Shown piece by piece: positions 32,790-42,249 of a DNA stretch of 64,000 bases; position 1 is the stretch's first letter; every line of letters begins with the position of its first letter. Origin of the DNA: Bacteroidales bacterium (GTDB lineage Bacteria > Bacteroidota > Bacteroidia > Bacteroidales > UBA10428); contig JAFGGU010000012.1 of assembly GCA_016930375.1 (NCBI GenBank), forward strand, positions 1-64,000, in the 5' to 3' direction. Position numbers and translations under genes: made by a program. The notes under the pieces were generated by a model. That model was not told the origin of the DNA. It saw only the letters and a program-made list of their open reading frames with translations, and searched no databases.

Positions 32790-34430
32790 TTAATACGTGA
32801 ATCCAAGTTTAGTCAATCCGGCAAGGATATCTTCGTCCGTCATAAAGAGATCCCAAAGGAGACCGGTGCGGTAATTTTCTATCATACATACGATAGGACC
32901 CTGGTCAATGGCCAGGTAGGAGGAAGCAAACCAGGGCTCTTCAAGACTGAAAGCATCGTAGAAACCGTAATCACCCCATAGCCTGTCCCCCAGGATGTAA
33001 TAAAAGAACTTCAAAGCATCCATGCTTTCAGCCGGTGTGTATGGGAGAGAAGAAACGGCAGCGGTAGGTGCGATGACACCCTGGTCGTTCGTGGGTGAGC
33101 TGGCAGTATAGCCGCCGGGTATGTCGCTGGCAGTAAGGCCCCAGCAATCAGATCCGTACCCCGTGTATTGCTTTGGATTTGCTTTGCAGTATTCATAATT
33201 GATCCGCGAATGCGCTGTAAGCTGTGTCCAGTAACCGGTATACGGATCGCTCAGGTTCCTTGGATCCAGTGCCAGGAATGAATAATGCGCAAAGAAGAGA
33301 GGGCCTCCGTAATCGTACCCGAGCGGAAGCAGGATGTCATAAAATGTCTTGTTGTTCACGAAGGCGCCGTTGCGGGTCCATCCTGCATCATACACCTCCT
33401 TGGTTATTGTGTGTGTAGGGGATGAGGCAGCCAGAACGTATACTATGAGCGCTTCATTCCAGCCTGTGACAGGCATATTCATCTGCCAGGCATAATTGGG
33501 AGACCAGTGCCAGTACAAACGGTTCTGATCGCCGTTCCTGTACCAGTCCCATTCCACACCCTCCCAGATCTTGGTAATGGAATCACACAGGGCTTTCTCT
33601 GCCGTTGATCCGTTGATAAAGTATGCTTTCACAGTAAGCAGTCCCTGCACCAGGAAGGCCGTTTCAACAAGGTCGCCGCCATCGTCTTTGGAGCTGAAAG
33701 GATGTACCTTTCCGGTAGTACCATTCAGCCAGTGCGGATAAGCACCATGGAACCTGTCAGTGGCCGGATCAATCAGAAAGCTGACGATGGTCTTTAGTCT
33801 GTCAAGTCCCTCCTGCCGGGTGATAAAGCCTCTTTCGATGCCTGTAAGAATGGCCATCAGTCCAAATCCACTTCCTCCCGTTGTAACAATGTCTCCCGAG
33901 TCATATCGTTCCCGGGCCAGTCCCGAAACCGGGTGCCCGTATTCCCAGAAGTAATCAAAGGTTTTCCGTTGCACCAGCGTAAGCAGAGAATCTTCGGTAA
34001 TGGCAGGAAACTTGGGTGTCTCATCGAGACGGGTAACAAATACAAAGGAATAGCTTTTATAAATGGTTCCTCCCAGGGTCGGACCCTGATCAAAAAGGAC
34101 CCGGTACGTTGATAATCCTTCCAGCGGGTCCAAAAGGGTTATGATCAGAGTTTGCCTGTCATCCCCGAACCGGTGGAGATAATTGGTGTCAACACCCCCG
34201 GTAATAAACAACTTGTCCTTGCTGAATTGCAGGGTATCGACGCGGGAATGGAACTTCACCCGGATCTCAACGCTGCTATAATCTATATTTTCAATATTGC
34301 CATTGTTGGTAACATAAACGTTGTTTATGTAAAGCGAATCAATGAGGATCTCGCCACCCTCGGTACTTTCCGGGTCTTTATTACAAGCGAGGATGAAGAA
34401 CAGAACGGGTATCCAGAGTAATTTGGGCAT
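32790..34430 (-). CDS. GH144-family lipoprotein glycosidase with N-terminal Ig-like domain
   Basis: This 546-residue lipoprotein (lipobox LFFILAC, Cys16) has an added beta-sandwich domain at about residues 25-135 (IEIRVKF-like strands, SYSFVFVTR) before the GH144 toroid. The catalytic domain shows TTGGSGFGLMAILTGIERGF, YPHWLNGTTG and the acidic motif D249-x3-D253-x2-E256 (KDDGGDLVETAFL). It shares the whole catalytic layout with the next gene, so the pair arose by duplication. The extra domain suggests a surface-exposed role, such as initial cleavage of beta-1,2-glucan before uptake by the adjacent SusC/D. That division of labour is inference. Confidence 0.88.
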   Translation of the reverse strand: MPKLLWIPVLFFILACNKDPESTEGGEILIDSLYINNVYVTNNGNIENIDYSSVEIRVKFHSRVDTLQFSKDKLFITGGVDTNYLHRFGDDRQTLIITLLDPLEGLSTYRVLFDQGPTLGGTIYKSYSFVFVTRLDETPKFPAITEDSLLTLVQRKTFDYFWEYGHPVSGLARERYDSGDIVTTGGSGFGLMAILTGIERGFITRQEGLDRLKTIVSFLIDPATDRFHGAYPHWLNGTTGKVHPFSSKDDGGDLVETAFLVQGLLTVKAYFINGSTAEKALCDSITKIWEGVEWDWYRNGDQNRLYWHWSPNYAWQMNMPVTGWNEALIVYVLAASSPTHTITKEVYDAGWTRNGAFVNNKTFYDILLPLGYDYGGPLFFAHYSFLALDPRNLSDPYTGYWTQLTAHSRINYEYCKANPKQYTGYGSDCWGLTASDIPGGYTASSPTNDQGVIAPTAAVSSLPYTPAESMDALKFFYYILGDRLWGDYGFYDAFSLEEPWFASSYLAIDQGPIVCMIENYRTGLLWDLFMTDEDILAGLTKLGFTY

Positions 34431-34465
34431 ATTTTTTTAATCAGATTGATAAATATAGGATAAGC

Positions 34466-34490
34466 TCGGCGGAGTTTTAAACTCCGCCGA
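34466..34490 (-). terminator. GC-rich intergenic hairpin inside the GH144 operon
   Basis: TCGGCGGAGTTT (34466-34477) pairs with AAACTCCGCCGA (34479-34490). There is no clear U-tract on the coding strand, so it may be an mRNA-stability or processing hairpin rather than a strong terminator. It separates the SusC-SusD-LamG part from the enzyme genes. Confidence 0.5.
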
Positions 34491-34542
34491 ACAAAAACTG
34501 ACTGAAAAAACGGTCAGCTTCCACTCCTAACGATTGAAAAGA

Positions 34543-35421
34543 TTACGGATTGATCTGCGTTACTTCGGCTTCGTACAGTGCAGTAATTTCTGCCTGGGAC
34601 AATGCCTTGTTGTAGATCCTGAATTCGTCGACCATGCCCTGGTAATAGTTCATCCAGCCTTCGGGTGTGCCGGCAATCTGCTGTGTCCAGGCGCCAAAGT
34701 GGATCTTGGTCATATCCTGTCCGAGCTTGATGGGGCCGAGGGCCGGCTGTGTACCACCTGATTCGGGACCTGCCCACTTATTCTGTGAGAACACTTTGGT
34801 GCCATTGGCATAGAACTCCATGGTGGAAGTGGTTTTATTGTATAAAGCCACCAGGTGAAACCACAGGTCATTCACGAATTTCACACTGTTTTTTCTGAGA
34901 TCCTGCCCTTTCCAATCCGGAGATTCACTGTCATACAGGTAGAACTTCATGTCCACCGAATCTCCTTCTGCCTGGCTCTCCTGCATAAGAGACAAAGCGC
35001 CCATAAAAGCATCACCGCCGTTGATCGTAAAGATCTTGGCTGCACCGCTTGTAGTGTAGGGTGTTTTGATCCAGCAAGCCATGGTAATTTCATCCAAAGT
35101 TTTCAGCGCTGTACCGGAAGCAACATCGTATTCAAAGTAAGCTTCGCTTGTGCTTCCCTTATAGGCATTGCCTCTTCTTCCGACCGCCAGGGTTGCGCCA
35201 CCAACGTCATCACTGAATGTAATGGTGTTGTTGGAATATTCAACTTCCTCATCCAGTGTTTCAAACGGGAAGTAGGCAATTAGGCTGGAAGTTGCAATTG
35301 TGTTGGGATCGATCTTTCCGTCATCACCACCATCATCGTCATCATCGGAACAGGAAATCATTACTCCTCCGAGGAGAAGTGTTCCGAACAAGAAACCAAA
35401 TAAACCAAATTTGTTTTTCAT
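34543..35421 (-). CDS. LamG/concanavalin-like surface lipoprotein of the GH144 locus
   Basis: This 292-residue lipoprotein has a lipobox VMISC (Cys24) followed directly by a run of aspartates (SDDDDDGGDDG), the acidic pattern associated with surface export of lipoproteins in Bacteroidota. Residues about 45-285 are a Laminin_G_3/concanavalin jelly roll (LIAYFPFETLDEEVEY, ITMACWIKTPYTTSG, FHLVALYNKTTSTMEFYANG, VDEFRIYNKALSQAEI). No catalytic glutamates of GH16 are evident, so it is probably a surface glycan-binding protein. Its place directly after susD is the standard position of SusE/F-like binding proteins, so it should bind the same glycan as the locus enzymes. Confidence 0.85.
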   Translation of the reverse strand: MKNKFGLFGFLFGTLLLGGVMISCSDDDDDGGDDGKIDPNTIATSSLIAYFPFETLDEEVEYSNNTITFSDDVGGATLAVGRRGNAYKGSTSEAYFEYDVASGTALKTLDEITMACWIKTPYTTSGAAKIFTINGGDAFMGALSLMQESQAEGDSVDMKFYLYDSESPDWKGQDLRKNSVKFVNDLWFHLVALYNKTTSTMEFYANGTKVFSQNKWAGPESGGTQPALGPIKLGQDMTKIHFGAWTQQIAGTPEGWMNYYQGMVDEFRIYNKALSQAEITALYEAEVTQINP

Positions 35422-35458
35422 AATAGTCGTATTAGATTAAACATTAAATTGATTAAAA

Positions 35459-36952
35459 TTAATATCCATTGTTTTGCACGAGATTCGGATTCAATTGTCT
35501 TTGGGCAGCAGGTATGGGGTATACTTCATGCTTCCCGGAGATAAATCTGCCGGCCAGGGCGGTCGCCGCCTGTCCTGTCCTGATCAGGTCAAAGAACCTG
35601 TCTTCTTCAAGAGCAAGTTCTGCTCGCCGCTCGTCCCAGATTTGCTGAAGTGTTGCACCTGAAAGTGCTTCCAGTCCTGCTCTTTCACGTACCAGGTTAA
35701 CCGCATTGTCGGCGGTCATACCGCTCACCGTTGCATAACCGGCTCCCTGCACTTTGGCTTCTGCATACATGAGCAATACATCGGCATACCGGAGTATCCT
35801 TACATTGTGATCGAAGCCGTATCCGTTGTAATTCCAATTGTTGTATACCGATGGTGTATATACCTTTCCGTTGTAGACCGGGTTGATGCAAATCGACTTG
35901 ATGCTGTCACCCTCCGGTGTCAGGGTGCCCCTGTAAAGCAATGTTGTTTCCGGTCTTATCACCTCACCCCTTGCCGAGTAGAAATCGATGAGTTTCTGGC
36001 TGGGCACACAGAATCCCCAGCCCTGCATATTGCTGGGGTAGTTGGCGCGCGGCCCCTGGACATATGCATATTCAATAAAGGTTTGTTCACCAATGGTTTT
36101 ACCGAGAGTTGAGCTCTGCAGTTCAAAAAGTGATTCTTCGCTGTTTTCGCCATCGATGCTGAAAACTTCGCGAAAATCATCGAGCAGGTCAAATCTTCCC
36201 GATGCAATGATCCGGTCGGTTAGGGAGGACACCGAGTCCCATTCTGCCTGATAAAGGTGCACCTTGGCCTTAAGCCCCATTGCGGTATATTTCGTGATCC
36301 GGCCAGCCCATTCGTTCGTATAGCTTGCGGGCAGCACGTTTATGGCTTCGCTGAGATCTTTCTCAATAAACTCATAGAGTTGTGCGGTGGAGGACTGACT
36401 TACAGCGGCAAGTTGTTCTGCGGTCAGCAAGGTATCAATGACGGGTACCCTGCCGAATAGCCGGGTCAGGTTGAAATAGGCATAGGCCCGTATTGTTTTG
36501 GCTTCACCCTGGCACTGCGTAGCGTAAAGCTTATCTGCGCTGTTCAGCAGGGTTTGTTCGAACAGTGGCATCTGGTGTATGGCATAATTGGCCCCGCTGA
36601 CTATATTATAATAGGCCACCCACAGATCATTGATGAGACCATTGTCGGCTTCATAGGTCAGATTATCCAGTTCAAGCATGGGTGGATTGTCCTCGGGCGT
36701 ACTGCCTTTGTCGGCATTGTCCGATGCGATCTCAAAGGCGCCGATGTAAGGAAAAACGTGGGCTCCGTAACTACGGAGGCTGGCATAGGAAGCGCTGACT
36801 GAAAGAAAAATATTTTCAGATTTTGAATAATCGATGCCGGTAGTAGGTATCGTGGCTTCCGGACGAATTTCAAGGAAATCTTCGCAACCTGTCACCAATA
36901 ACAGGACTGTTATAACGGGTATGATACTGATTCTTTTCATTTTTTGACTCAT
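35459..36952 (-). CDS. SusD-like lipoprotein of the GH144 locus
   Basis: This 497-residue SusD homologue starts at ATG 36952 or, more likely, at MKRISIIPV (ATG 36940). The lipobox is LLLVTGC, followed by EDFLEIRPEATIPTTGIDY. TPR-like helices (YATQCQGEAKTIRAYAYFNL) and the C-terminal pattern VYPIPAAQRQLNPNLVQNNGY identify the family. It begins 6 bp after the susC stop. It should form the surface lid of the transporter and bind the glucan degraded by the two GH144 enzymes. Confidence 0.93.
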   Translation of the reverse strand: MSQKMKRISIIPVITVLLLVTGCEDFLEIRPEATIPTTGIDYSKSENIFLSVSASYASLRSYGAHVFPYIGAFEIASDNADKGSTPEDNPPMLELDNLTYEADNGLINDLWVAYYNIVSGANYAIHQMPLFEQTLLNSADKLYATQCQGEAKTIRAYAYFNLTRLFGRVPVIDTLLTAEQLAAVSQSSTAQLYEFIEKDLSEAINVLPASYTNEWAGRITKYTAMGLKAKVHLYQAEWDSVSSLTDRIIASGRFDLLDDFREVFSIDGENSEESLFELQSSTLGKTIGEQTFIEYAYVQGPRANYPSNMQGWGFCVPSQKLIDFYSARGEVIRPETTLLYRGTLTPEGDSIKSICINPVYNGKVYTPSVYNNWNYNGYGFDHNVRILRYADVLLMYAEAKVQGAGYATVSGMTADNAVNLVRERAGLEALSGATLQQIWDERRAELALEEDRFFDLIRTGQAATALAGRFISGKHEVYPIPAAQRQLNPNLVQNNGY

Positions 36953-36958
36953 AAACAG

Positions 36959-39900
36959 TTAAAAATTTGCTTTGATGCCAACGGTATAAACCGACTGGAG
37001 AGGGTATACCGAATTATCAATTCCGCTTGAAATGGGACTTCCTCCAATCTCAGGCGTAAATCCGTTATAGGTGAAAAAGGTATAAGGCCGTTGCGCAGCG
37101 ATGTATATTCTCAGTTGGGGAATAAACGGTATTTTTGTGGTTGTGAAACCTGCCTGGATATTCTGGATCCGGATATACGATCCGCTTTCGACAAAAAAGT
37201 CATTGGCCTGCTGGATAAAAGAATAATTATAGGCCGTGGCCGAAGGATACTTATCTGATGGACTGTCCTTTGTCCAGCGGTTTTCATAAAAATCCCGGTC
37301 GTAATTGCCATCGGTAAATACATCCCTGTTCATCCTTTTTGCATTCAGGATCTTGTTTCCCAGCTGTCCCATGAGAGAGATGTTCAGGTCAAAGTTTTTG
37401 TAGGTAATCCCGACATCAACACCCGAAACAAGCCATGGTATGGCACTTCCAAGGTATACCTTATCCTCTTCATTGATCACCTGGTCGCCGTTCTGGTCCT
37501 TGTACCTGAAGAATCCTGCATTTTTTATGGTCTGGTCGATCGGATCGAGCAATGCTTCACTTTCACTTTTATAAACGCCGGTTATTTCATACCCGTAAAA
37601 GGAACCAATGGGATGGCCCACAGCGGTACGTGTTGTATAATTTCCTCTCACGTAAGCGCCCGGAATGTAATTGCGGCCATCGAGCCTCGTTACCTCATTG
37701 TGGACTGTGGTTGCATTGAAACCGGCATTCATAGCGATGCCATTCTCAAATTCCCTGGTCCATTTTAAACTGAGTTCAATCCCGGCATTCACTACGCTTC
37801 CATTGTTGTCGAGCAGCTCGGCCACTCCTCCACCTGTGGCGATGGGCGCAAAAAACACAACGTTGTTTGTCGTCCTGTGATAAAAGTCGAGATTACCCGA
37901 TAATTTATTGCCGGTCAGGGTGAAGTCAAAACCAACATCGTACTCATTCACCACCTCCCACCGCAGGTAATTCTGAACCACGGTCTGCGCTCCCATACCG
38001 TCGATCAGCTGGTTATTGAAAATGGCTGAACTTCCGGCTCCCGATTGTCCCAGGATAACCGAAGAATTGGCCGGCACATTGTCGTTGCCAAGCAGGCCCC
38101 AGCTGGCCCTGACTTTCAGATAGCTGAAAACTTTCTGATTTTCCATGAATCTTTCCTGTGCCAGATTCCAACCGAGGCCAACGGAGGGGAAATATCCCCA
38201 CTTTTCCTGGTATTTTGAACTGGCATCCGCCCTGAAAGTCAGGGTAGCCAAATATTTATCGCTGATATTGAAGATACCCCGGGTAAAAAAAGAAAGGCCG
38301 TTGTATCTGTCTGCGCCGTCCCAGGCATAACGATCCCTGAATGAACCCGTGACCAGGTATTTCGACTGATCATCAAGGCCTGAAACATCAATGGCGGAGC
38401 CCGACAGATACTCCGATTTTTCCATGCGGGTCGACTGACCGATCATGATGGAGTAGTTGACTTTACCCGACTGGTTCTTATAGGTAAGGAGGTTGTCGAT
38501 GATCTGCTTGGATCCGTTACTCGATTTCTTGGTCAGGGAGGATTTCTTTACACCCTGTGATCCCCCCACATTAAAGGCGGGCGTATAATTCCGGGTTGTC
38601 CAGTTGCTGACATCCTGGTTGTATGAAATTTTAAAGGTCAGCTTGTCCTTGACCGGATAGAATTCAGCATATCCATTGAATACAAGCTTATTCCCCTTTT
38701 CATAGTTGTCGTTGTAATAAGCTGCAGCAACCGGATTGCCATACTGGTTGCCAAAACCATAGGTCTGGGGTGATCCGAACAATACCGGGTAGGCCTCTGT
38801 GTTACCGGGATCATATACGGGGTAAACAGGAGGATTCACATATGCATTGAAAAATGCACCCTGATTGGGATTGTACTTATCGTAACGCGAAACAATGGTA
38901 TTCAGGCCGATTTTAAGGTATGCATTAACGGTCTGCTCAAGTCTTCCGCGGATATTAAAGCGGCTAAAATCATTTTTGGTATCCATGATGCCATCCTGGT
39001 AAAGGTAACTCCCTCCGAATGAATAGGAAGTTTTATCAGCAGCCCCGGAAATGTCAATGCTGTGGCCACTCATGGGAGCGGGTCTCACCAGTTCCTGGTA
39101 CCAGTCGGTACTTACCGGATAGTCGTCAGGATTTTTGGGAATATAGCCTGTGGCATCTGCATTGGCTTCATTCATGAGCTCAACGTACTGATTTTTAGTT
39201 GCCATTTTCAGGATATTCACGGGGATCTGCATGCCATAATATCCCTCATAGCTGATGGAGGGTTTTTGTTCGATGCCTCTTTTGGTTGTGATCAGTATTA
39301 CCCCGTTGGCAGCCCGCACGCCGTATATGGCTGCTGCTGAAGCATCCTTAAGCACGGTAATATCTTCAATGTCACCGGCACCGAGGAAATCAATATTGTC
39401 AACGAATACGCCGTCTACAACATAAAGGGGATTGGCAAAATCGCCAATGGAACCAACACCCCTTATTTTTACGGAAGCCCCGCTGCCCGGCACCCCGCTG
39501 CTGATGATCTGCAGTCCGGCCACCTTCCCCTGCAGGGCCTGCATGGCATTGGAGGTTATCTGCCGAGAGAGATCCTCTCCCTTAACGGTAACAATGGGTG
39601 CGGTAAGGTCCTTTGCTCTCTGGGTTCCGTAGCCAATAACAACTACTTCGTCCATGAGGGTTGCCTGTGTTGCGAGAATAATATCGATCACGGTCTGGTT
39701 ACCTACAGCAACCTGCTGAGGTTCCATTCCGACCATACTGAAAACGAGTGTATCTGCCGGTTGGGCCGATACCGAGTAATTACCGTCAACATCGGTAACC
39801 GCACCTCTCAGGGTATTCTTTACCTGAACCGTAACGCCGGGCAATGATATTTTCTGATCATCCACCACGCGACCCTTAATTAATACCTGACCGTTCAACG

Positions 39901-39961
39901 GTTGCAGAAGAAAAACGACAAGTATTGATGTAATCAGTTCTTTCATGGGTAAATATTTCAT
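36959..39961 (-). CDS. SusC-like TonB-dependent transporter of the GH144 locus
   Basis: This 1000-residue transporter (ATG 39961; MKELITS at 39946 is possible) has a signal peptide, a carboxypeptidase-regulatory-like domain (IKGRVVDDQKISLPGVTVQV), a plug (DEVVVIGYGTQRAKDLTAPI; IEDITVLKDASAAAIYGVRA) and a beta-barrel ending in Phe (YTVGIKANF). It is the first gene of the locus SusC-SusD-LamG-GH144-GH144-regulator. Predicted cargo is beta-1,2-gluco-oligosaccharide, based on the enzymes. No clear consensus promoter was found in the 327 bp upstream; the regulator at 28511 may be needed. Confidence 0.95.
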   Translation of the reverse strand: MKYLPMKELITSILVVFLLQPLNGQVLIKGRVVDDQKISLPGVTVQVKNTLRGAVTDVDGNYSVSAQPADTLVFSMVGMEPQQVAVGNQTVIDIILATQATLMDEVVVIGYGTQRAKDLTAPIVTVKGEDLSRQITSNAMQALQGKVAGLQIISSGVPGSGASVKIRGVGSIGDFANPLYVVDGVFVDNIDFLGAGDIEDITVLKDASAAAIYGVRAANGVILITTKRGIEQKPSISYEGYYGMQIPVNILKMATKNQYVELMNEANADATGYIPKNPDDYPVSTDWYQELVRPAPMSGHSIDISGAADKTSYSFGGSYLYQDGIMDTKNDFSRFNIRGRLEQTVNAYLKIGLNTIVSRYDKYNPNQGAFFNAYVNPPVYPVYDPGNTEAYPVLFGSPQTYGFGNQYGNPVAAAYYNDNYEKGNKLVFNGYAEFYPVKDKLTFKISYNQDVSNWTTRNYTPAFNVGGSQGVKKSSLTKKSSNGSKQIIDNLLTYKNQSGKVNYSIMIGQSTRMEKSEYLSGSAIDVSGLDDQSKYLVTGSFRDRYAWDGADRYNGLSFFTRGIFNISDKYLATLTFRADASSKYQEKWGYFPSVGLGWNLAQERFMENQKVFSYLKVRASWGLLGNDNVPANSSVILGQSGAGSSAIFNNQLIDGMGAQTVVQNYLRWEVVNEYDVGFDFTLTGNKLSGNLDFYHRTTNNVVFFAPIATGGGVAELLDNNGSVVNAGIELSLKWTREFENGIAMNAGFNATTVHNEVTRLDGRNYIPGAYVRGNYTTRTAVGHPIGSFYGYEITGVYKSESEALLDPIDQTIKNAGFFRYKDQNGDQVINEEDKVYLGSAIPWLVSGVDVGITYKNFDLNISLMGQLGNKILNAKRMNRDVFTDGNYDRDFYENRWTKDSPSDKYPSATAYNYSFIQQANDFFVESGSYIRIQNIQAGFTTTKIPFIPQLRIYIAAQRPYTFFTYNGFTPEIGGSPISSGIDNSVYPLQSVYTVGIKANF

Positions 39962-40288
39962 GAAAAGTTAGGCAGAGTATTGGTGTATTAAACAAATGGG
40001 AAGGCTCTTTGATTTTCTCAACCAGAGAAAAAGATTATAAACGACCTTCATTTTACCTCAACAGTAGAGTGTATTCGTCTAATAAATAAGGTTATAGGAG
40101 AGGAAGAATTTCAGAAACTTATTTTTATTGTTTCACACTGTGAGATTAATGATTCCAGCAGTATTTTGAACATTGATTAGTATATGGATGCAGAATACTT
40201 TTTGTTGTTCTTGTAGTTTATTATACCTTTGCCAATTAAGATTTGAGAATCCGGGCTTACCGGAATCGTTTAATAACTAATATTAATT
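39962..40288. other. Divergent intergenic region between SusC and the cold-shock-domain gene
   Basis: No gene is seen. The right part holds the consensus promoter at 40201-40231 for the cold-shock-domain gene. The left part should contain the control region of the susC operon but shows no obvious consensus element, in keeping with activator-dependent transcription. Confidence 0.6.
40201..40231 (+). promoter_or_regulatory. Bacteroidota consensus promoter for the cold-shock-domain gene
   Basis: TTTG (40201-40204), 19 bases, then TACCTTTG (40224-40231) matches TTTG-N19-TAnnTTTG exactly. The leader would be about 50 bases long, which is suited to the structured leaders of cold-shock genes. Confidence 0.8.
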
Positions 40289-40744
40289 ATGGCTAAAACA
40301 CAGGAAACCTATAACAAAAAGGAAGTCAGAAACAAGAAAGAAAAGAAGCGGAAAGAGAAGGAACAAAAAAGGCTTGAACGAAGGGAAAATGCGACTGAGA
40401 GCAGAAGCTTCGAAGATATGATAGCCTATGTTGACGAGAATGGAAGACTTACGTCCACCCCTCCTGATCCCACCAGGAAACAAAAGGTAAAAGTCGAAGA
40501 TATCGAGATCAGCGTTCCCAAAAGGCTGACGGATGAAAAGGCCGACACTACAAGAACAGGTATAGTTACTTTCTTTAACGCATCAAAAGGATTTGGTTTC
40601 ATCAGGGACCTCGGGAATCAACAAAGTGTTTTTGTCCATATTAATGATATGCTTGAGAACATTATTGAAAACAACAAGGTTACTTTCAAGGTAGAAATGG
40701 GACCTAAAGGAGCCAAAGCCGTTCAGGTCAAACTCGATAAATAA
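40289..40744 (+). CDS. Cold-shock-domain RNA-binding protein with charged N-terminal extension
   Basis: This 151-residue protein ends in a cold-shock domain at about residues 90-150 with both RNA-binding motifs: RNP1-like SKGFGFIRD and RNP2-like QSVFVHIND. The first 40 residues are very basic and helical (KKEVRNKKEKKRKEKEQKRL), followed by an acidic linker. The long extension distinguishes it from classical CspA proteins of about 70 residues and is common in Bacteroidota. It likely binds single-stranded RNA; the extension may contact ribosomes or RNA backbone. It has its own consensus promoter and stands between the GH144 locus and a convergent OsmC gene. Confidence 0.88.
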   Translation: MAKTQETYNKKEVRNKKEKKRKEKEQKRLERRENATESRSFEDMIAYVDENGRLTSTPPDPTRKQKVKVEDIEISVPKRLTDEKADTTRTGIVTFFNASKGFGFIRDLGNQQSVFVHINDMLENIIENNKVTFKVEMGPKGAKAVQVKLDK

Positions 40745-40755
40745 CAAGATCCACT

Positions 40756-41169
40756 TTATACAAGACTTGCCTCCAGGAGAATTTCCAGGTTCAGTGCTTT
40801 GGAAACCGGACAGGTCGATTTGGTCTCCCGGGCGTATTTTTCGAAATCTTCCTTGCTGAGTCCGGGAACTTTAGCTTTCACAACCAGATTTGATGCTTTA
40901 ATCACGCCATCCTCCAGGGTAATGGTGCAGGATGTTTCAACACTTTCAGGGATTATGCCGTCTTTGCTAAGCCCGGCACTCAACGCCATACTGTAACATC
41001 CGGCATGGGCTGCAGCTATAAGTTCTTCGGGATTAGTGCCTCCCGTACCATTTCCAAATCTTGAATTAAAAGTATAGGGTAGATTGGAGAAAAAGGCGCT
41101 TCCGGAACTGAGATTTCCGGCGCCGTCCTTCAGAGAACCTTTCCATACTGCTGTTGCTGTACTTTTCAT
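40756..41169 (-). CDS. osmC: OsmC-family peroxiredoxin
   Basis: This 137-residue protein matches OsmC, a thiol peroxidase acting on organic hydroperoxides. The catalytic cysteines are Cys58 (HAGCYSMALS) and Cys120 (KSTCPVSKAL), in the normal OsmC positions; GGTNPEELIAAAHAGCYSM is the family signature. It is a single gene, convergent with the cold-shock-domain gene (11 bp between stops). Usual length and intact catalytic residues suggest a working enzyme. Confidence 0.9.
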   Translation of the reverse strand: MKSTATAVWKGSLKDGAGNLSSGSAFFSNLPYTFNSRFGNGTGGTNPEELIAAAHAGCYSMALSAGLSKDGIIPESVETSCTITLEDGVIKASNLVVKAKVPGLSKEDFEKYARETKSTCPVSKALNLEILLEASLV

Positions 41170-41272
41170 AGGTCGGTTTTGATGTTGATGAATGCGTGTC
41201 TAATATATCAGGAGAACACGCTGAAATGCATTTTGTTCATCGGGGGTGAATTACACCGCTCTATCGACTACA

Positions 41273-42226
41273 TTACTCCTCAGGGTTCATCCAGATTACT
41301 TTCTGGAATGACTGGTGCGGTTTTCCGATAATGTCCTTGTACAAATCCGGCCGTCTGGCCATTCTGTAACGGTAACCCCCTGACTGTGAAAGTTTCTCAC
41401 GTGTCAGCATCGCTGTTATTATATCATCGCCCAGGGTGCGGCATTCGGCGATGATATCACCAAAGGGATCCAGGATCATGGAACACCCGTTTTTCAACTG
41501 GTCATCATCCATACCTATGGGATTTGAAAAGACCACATAGATTCCATTGTCATAGGCACGGGCAGGTAACCATTTCATCAGCCAGCCCCTGCCTTTCATC
41601 CCGTCAAATTCCAGTCGTAACGGGGTGGGATCGGTTTCCCGGTTTTCCCATAGAACAGGATCAACAAAACCTGCACCGGGCCGGGTTGAAGGTGTGCACA
41701 TGGTGACATGGGGCATGAATATGATTTCGGCACCCAACAGGGCAGTGGCCCTTACGTGTTCAATGATGTTGTTGTCATAACAGATCAGTATCCCGCATTT
41801 CCAGCCTTGCAGGTCAAACACGCAATACCCGTCGCCCGGCGTCAGGTGGGGATTGATGAACGGGTGCAGCTTTCTGAATTTTGCCACCAGGCCTGTTTTG
41901 TCTACGCATACATAAGATTTGTAAAGCTTGTTTTCGATATCTTTCTCAAAAAGTCCGGCCAATACCGCAATATTGTTTTTAGCGGCAACAGCGGCGAGTT
42001 TGTTCACACTTTCACCCCCGGGAATCGGTTCGGCCAGATCAAGCATTTGTTCTTTGGAAAGATGACGGGCAAAGCTGTAGCCTGTGACAGAGCATTCGTG
42101 AAAGGCAATGGCCTGTGCCCCCTGCAGGGCTGCTTTCCGGGAAAGGGAATCTATTACCGACAGGTTATAATCCTTATCACCGCTTTTGTTTTCAAACTGG
42201 GCGGTTGAAATTTTAATTTTTTCCAT
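41273..42226 (-). CDS. Nitrilase-superfamily carbon-nitrogen hydrolase
   Basis: This 317-residue enzyme has the Glu-Lys-Cys triad of the superfamily: Glu44 (AFHECSVTG), Lys119 (KFRKLHPF) and Cys149 (GILICYDNN). Such enzymes hydrolyse amides, carbamoyl compounds or nitriles; the motif around the cysteine (CYDN rather than CWE) favours an aliphatic amidase or N-carbamoyl-type hydrolase. No signal peptide is present. It lies 23 bp upstream-side of the FtsX permease gene end on the same strand, but no functional link is evident. Substrate unknown. Confidence 0.85.
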   Translation of the reverse strand: MEKIKISTAQFENKSGDKDYNLSVIDSLSRKAALQGAQAIAFHECSVTGYSFARHLSKEQMLDLAEPIPGGESVNKLAAVAAKNNIAVLAGLFEKDIENKLYKSYVCVDKTGLVAKFRKLHPFINPHLTPGDGYCVFDLQGWKCGILICYDNNIIEHVRATALLGAEIIFMPHVTMCTPSTRPGAGFVDPVLWENRETDPTPLRLEFDGMKGRGWLMKWLPARAYDNGIYVVFSNPIGMDDDQLKNGCSMILDPFGDIIAECRTLGDDIITAMLTREKLSQSGGYRYRMARRPDLYKDIIGKPHQSFQKVIWMNPEE

Positions 42227-42249
42227 GCACTAAAATTAGTGCAATTTTC

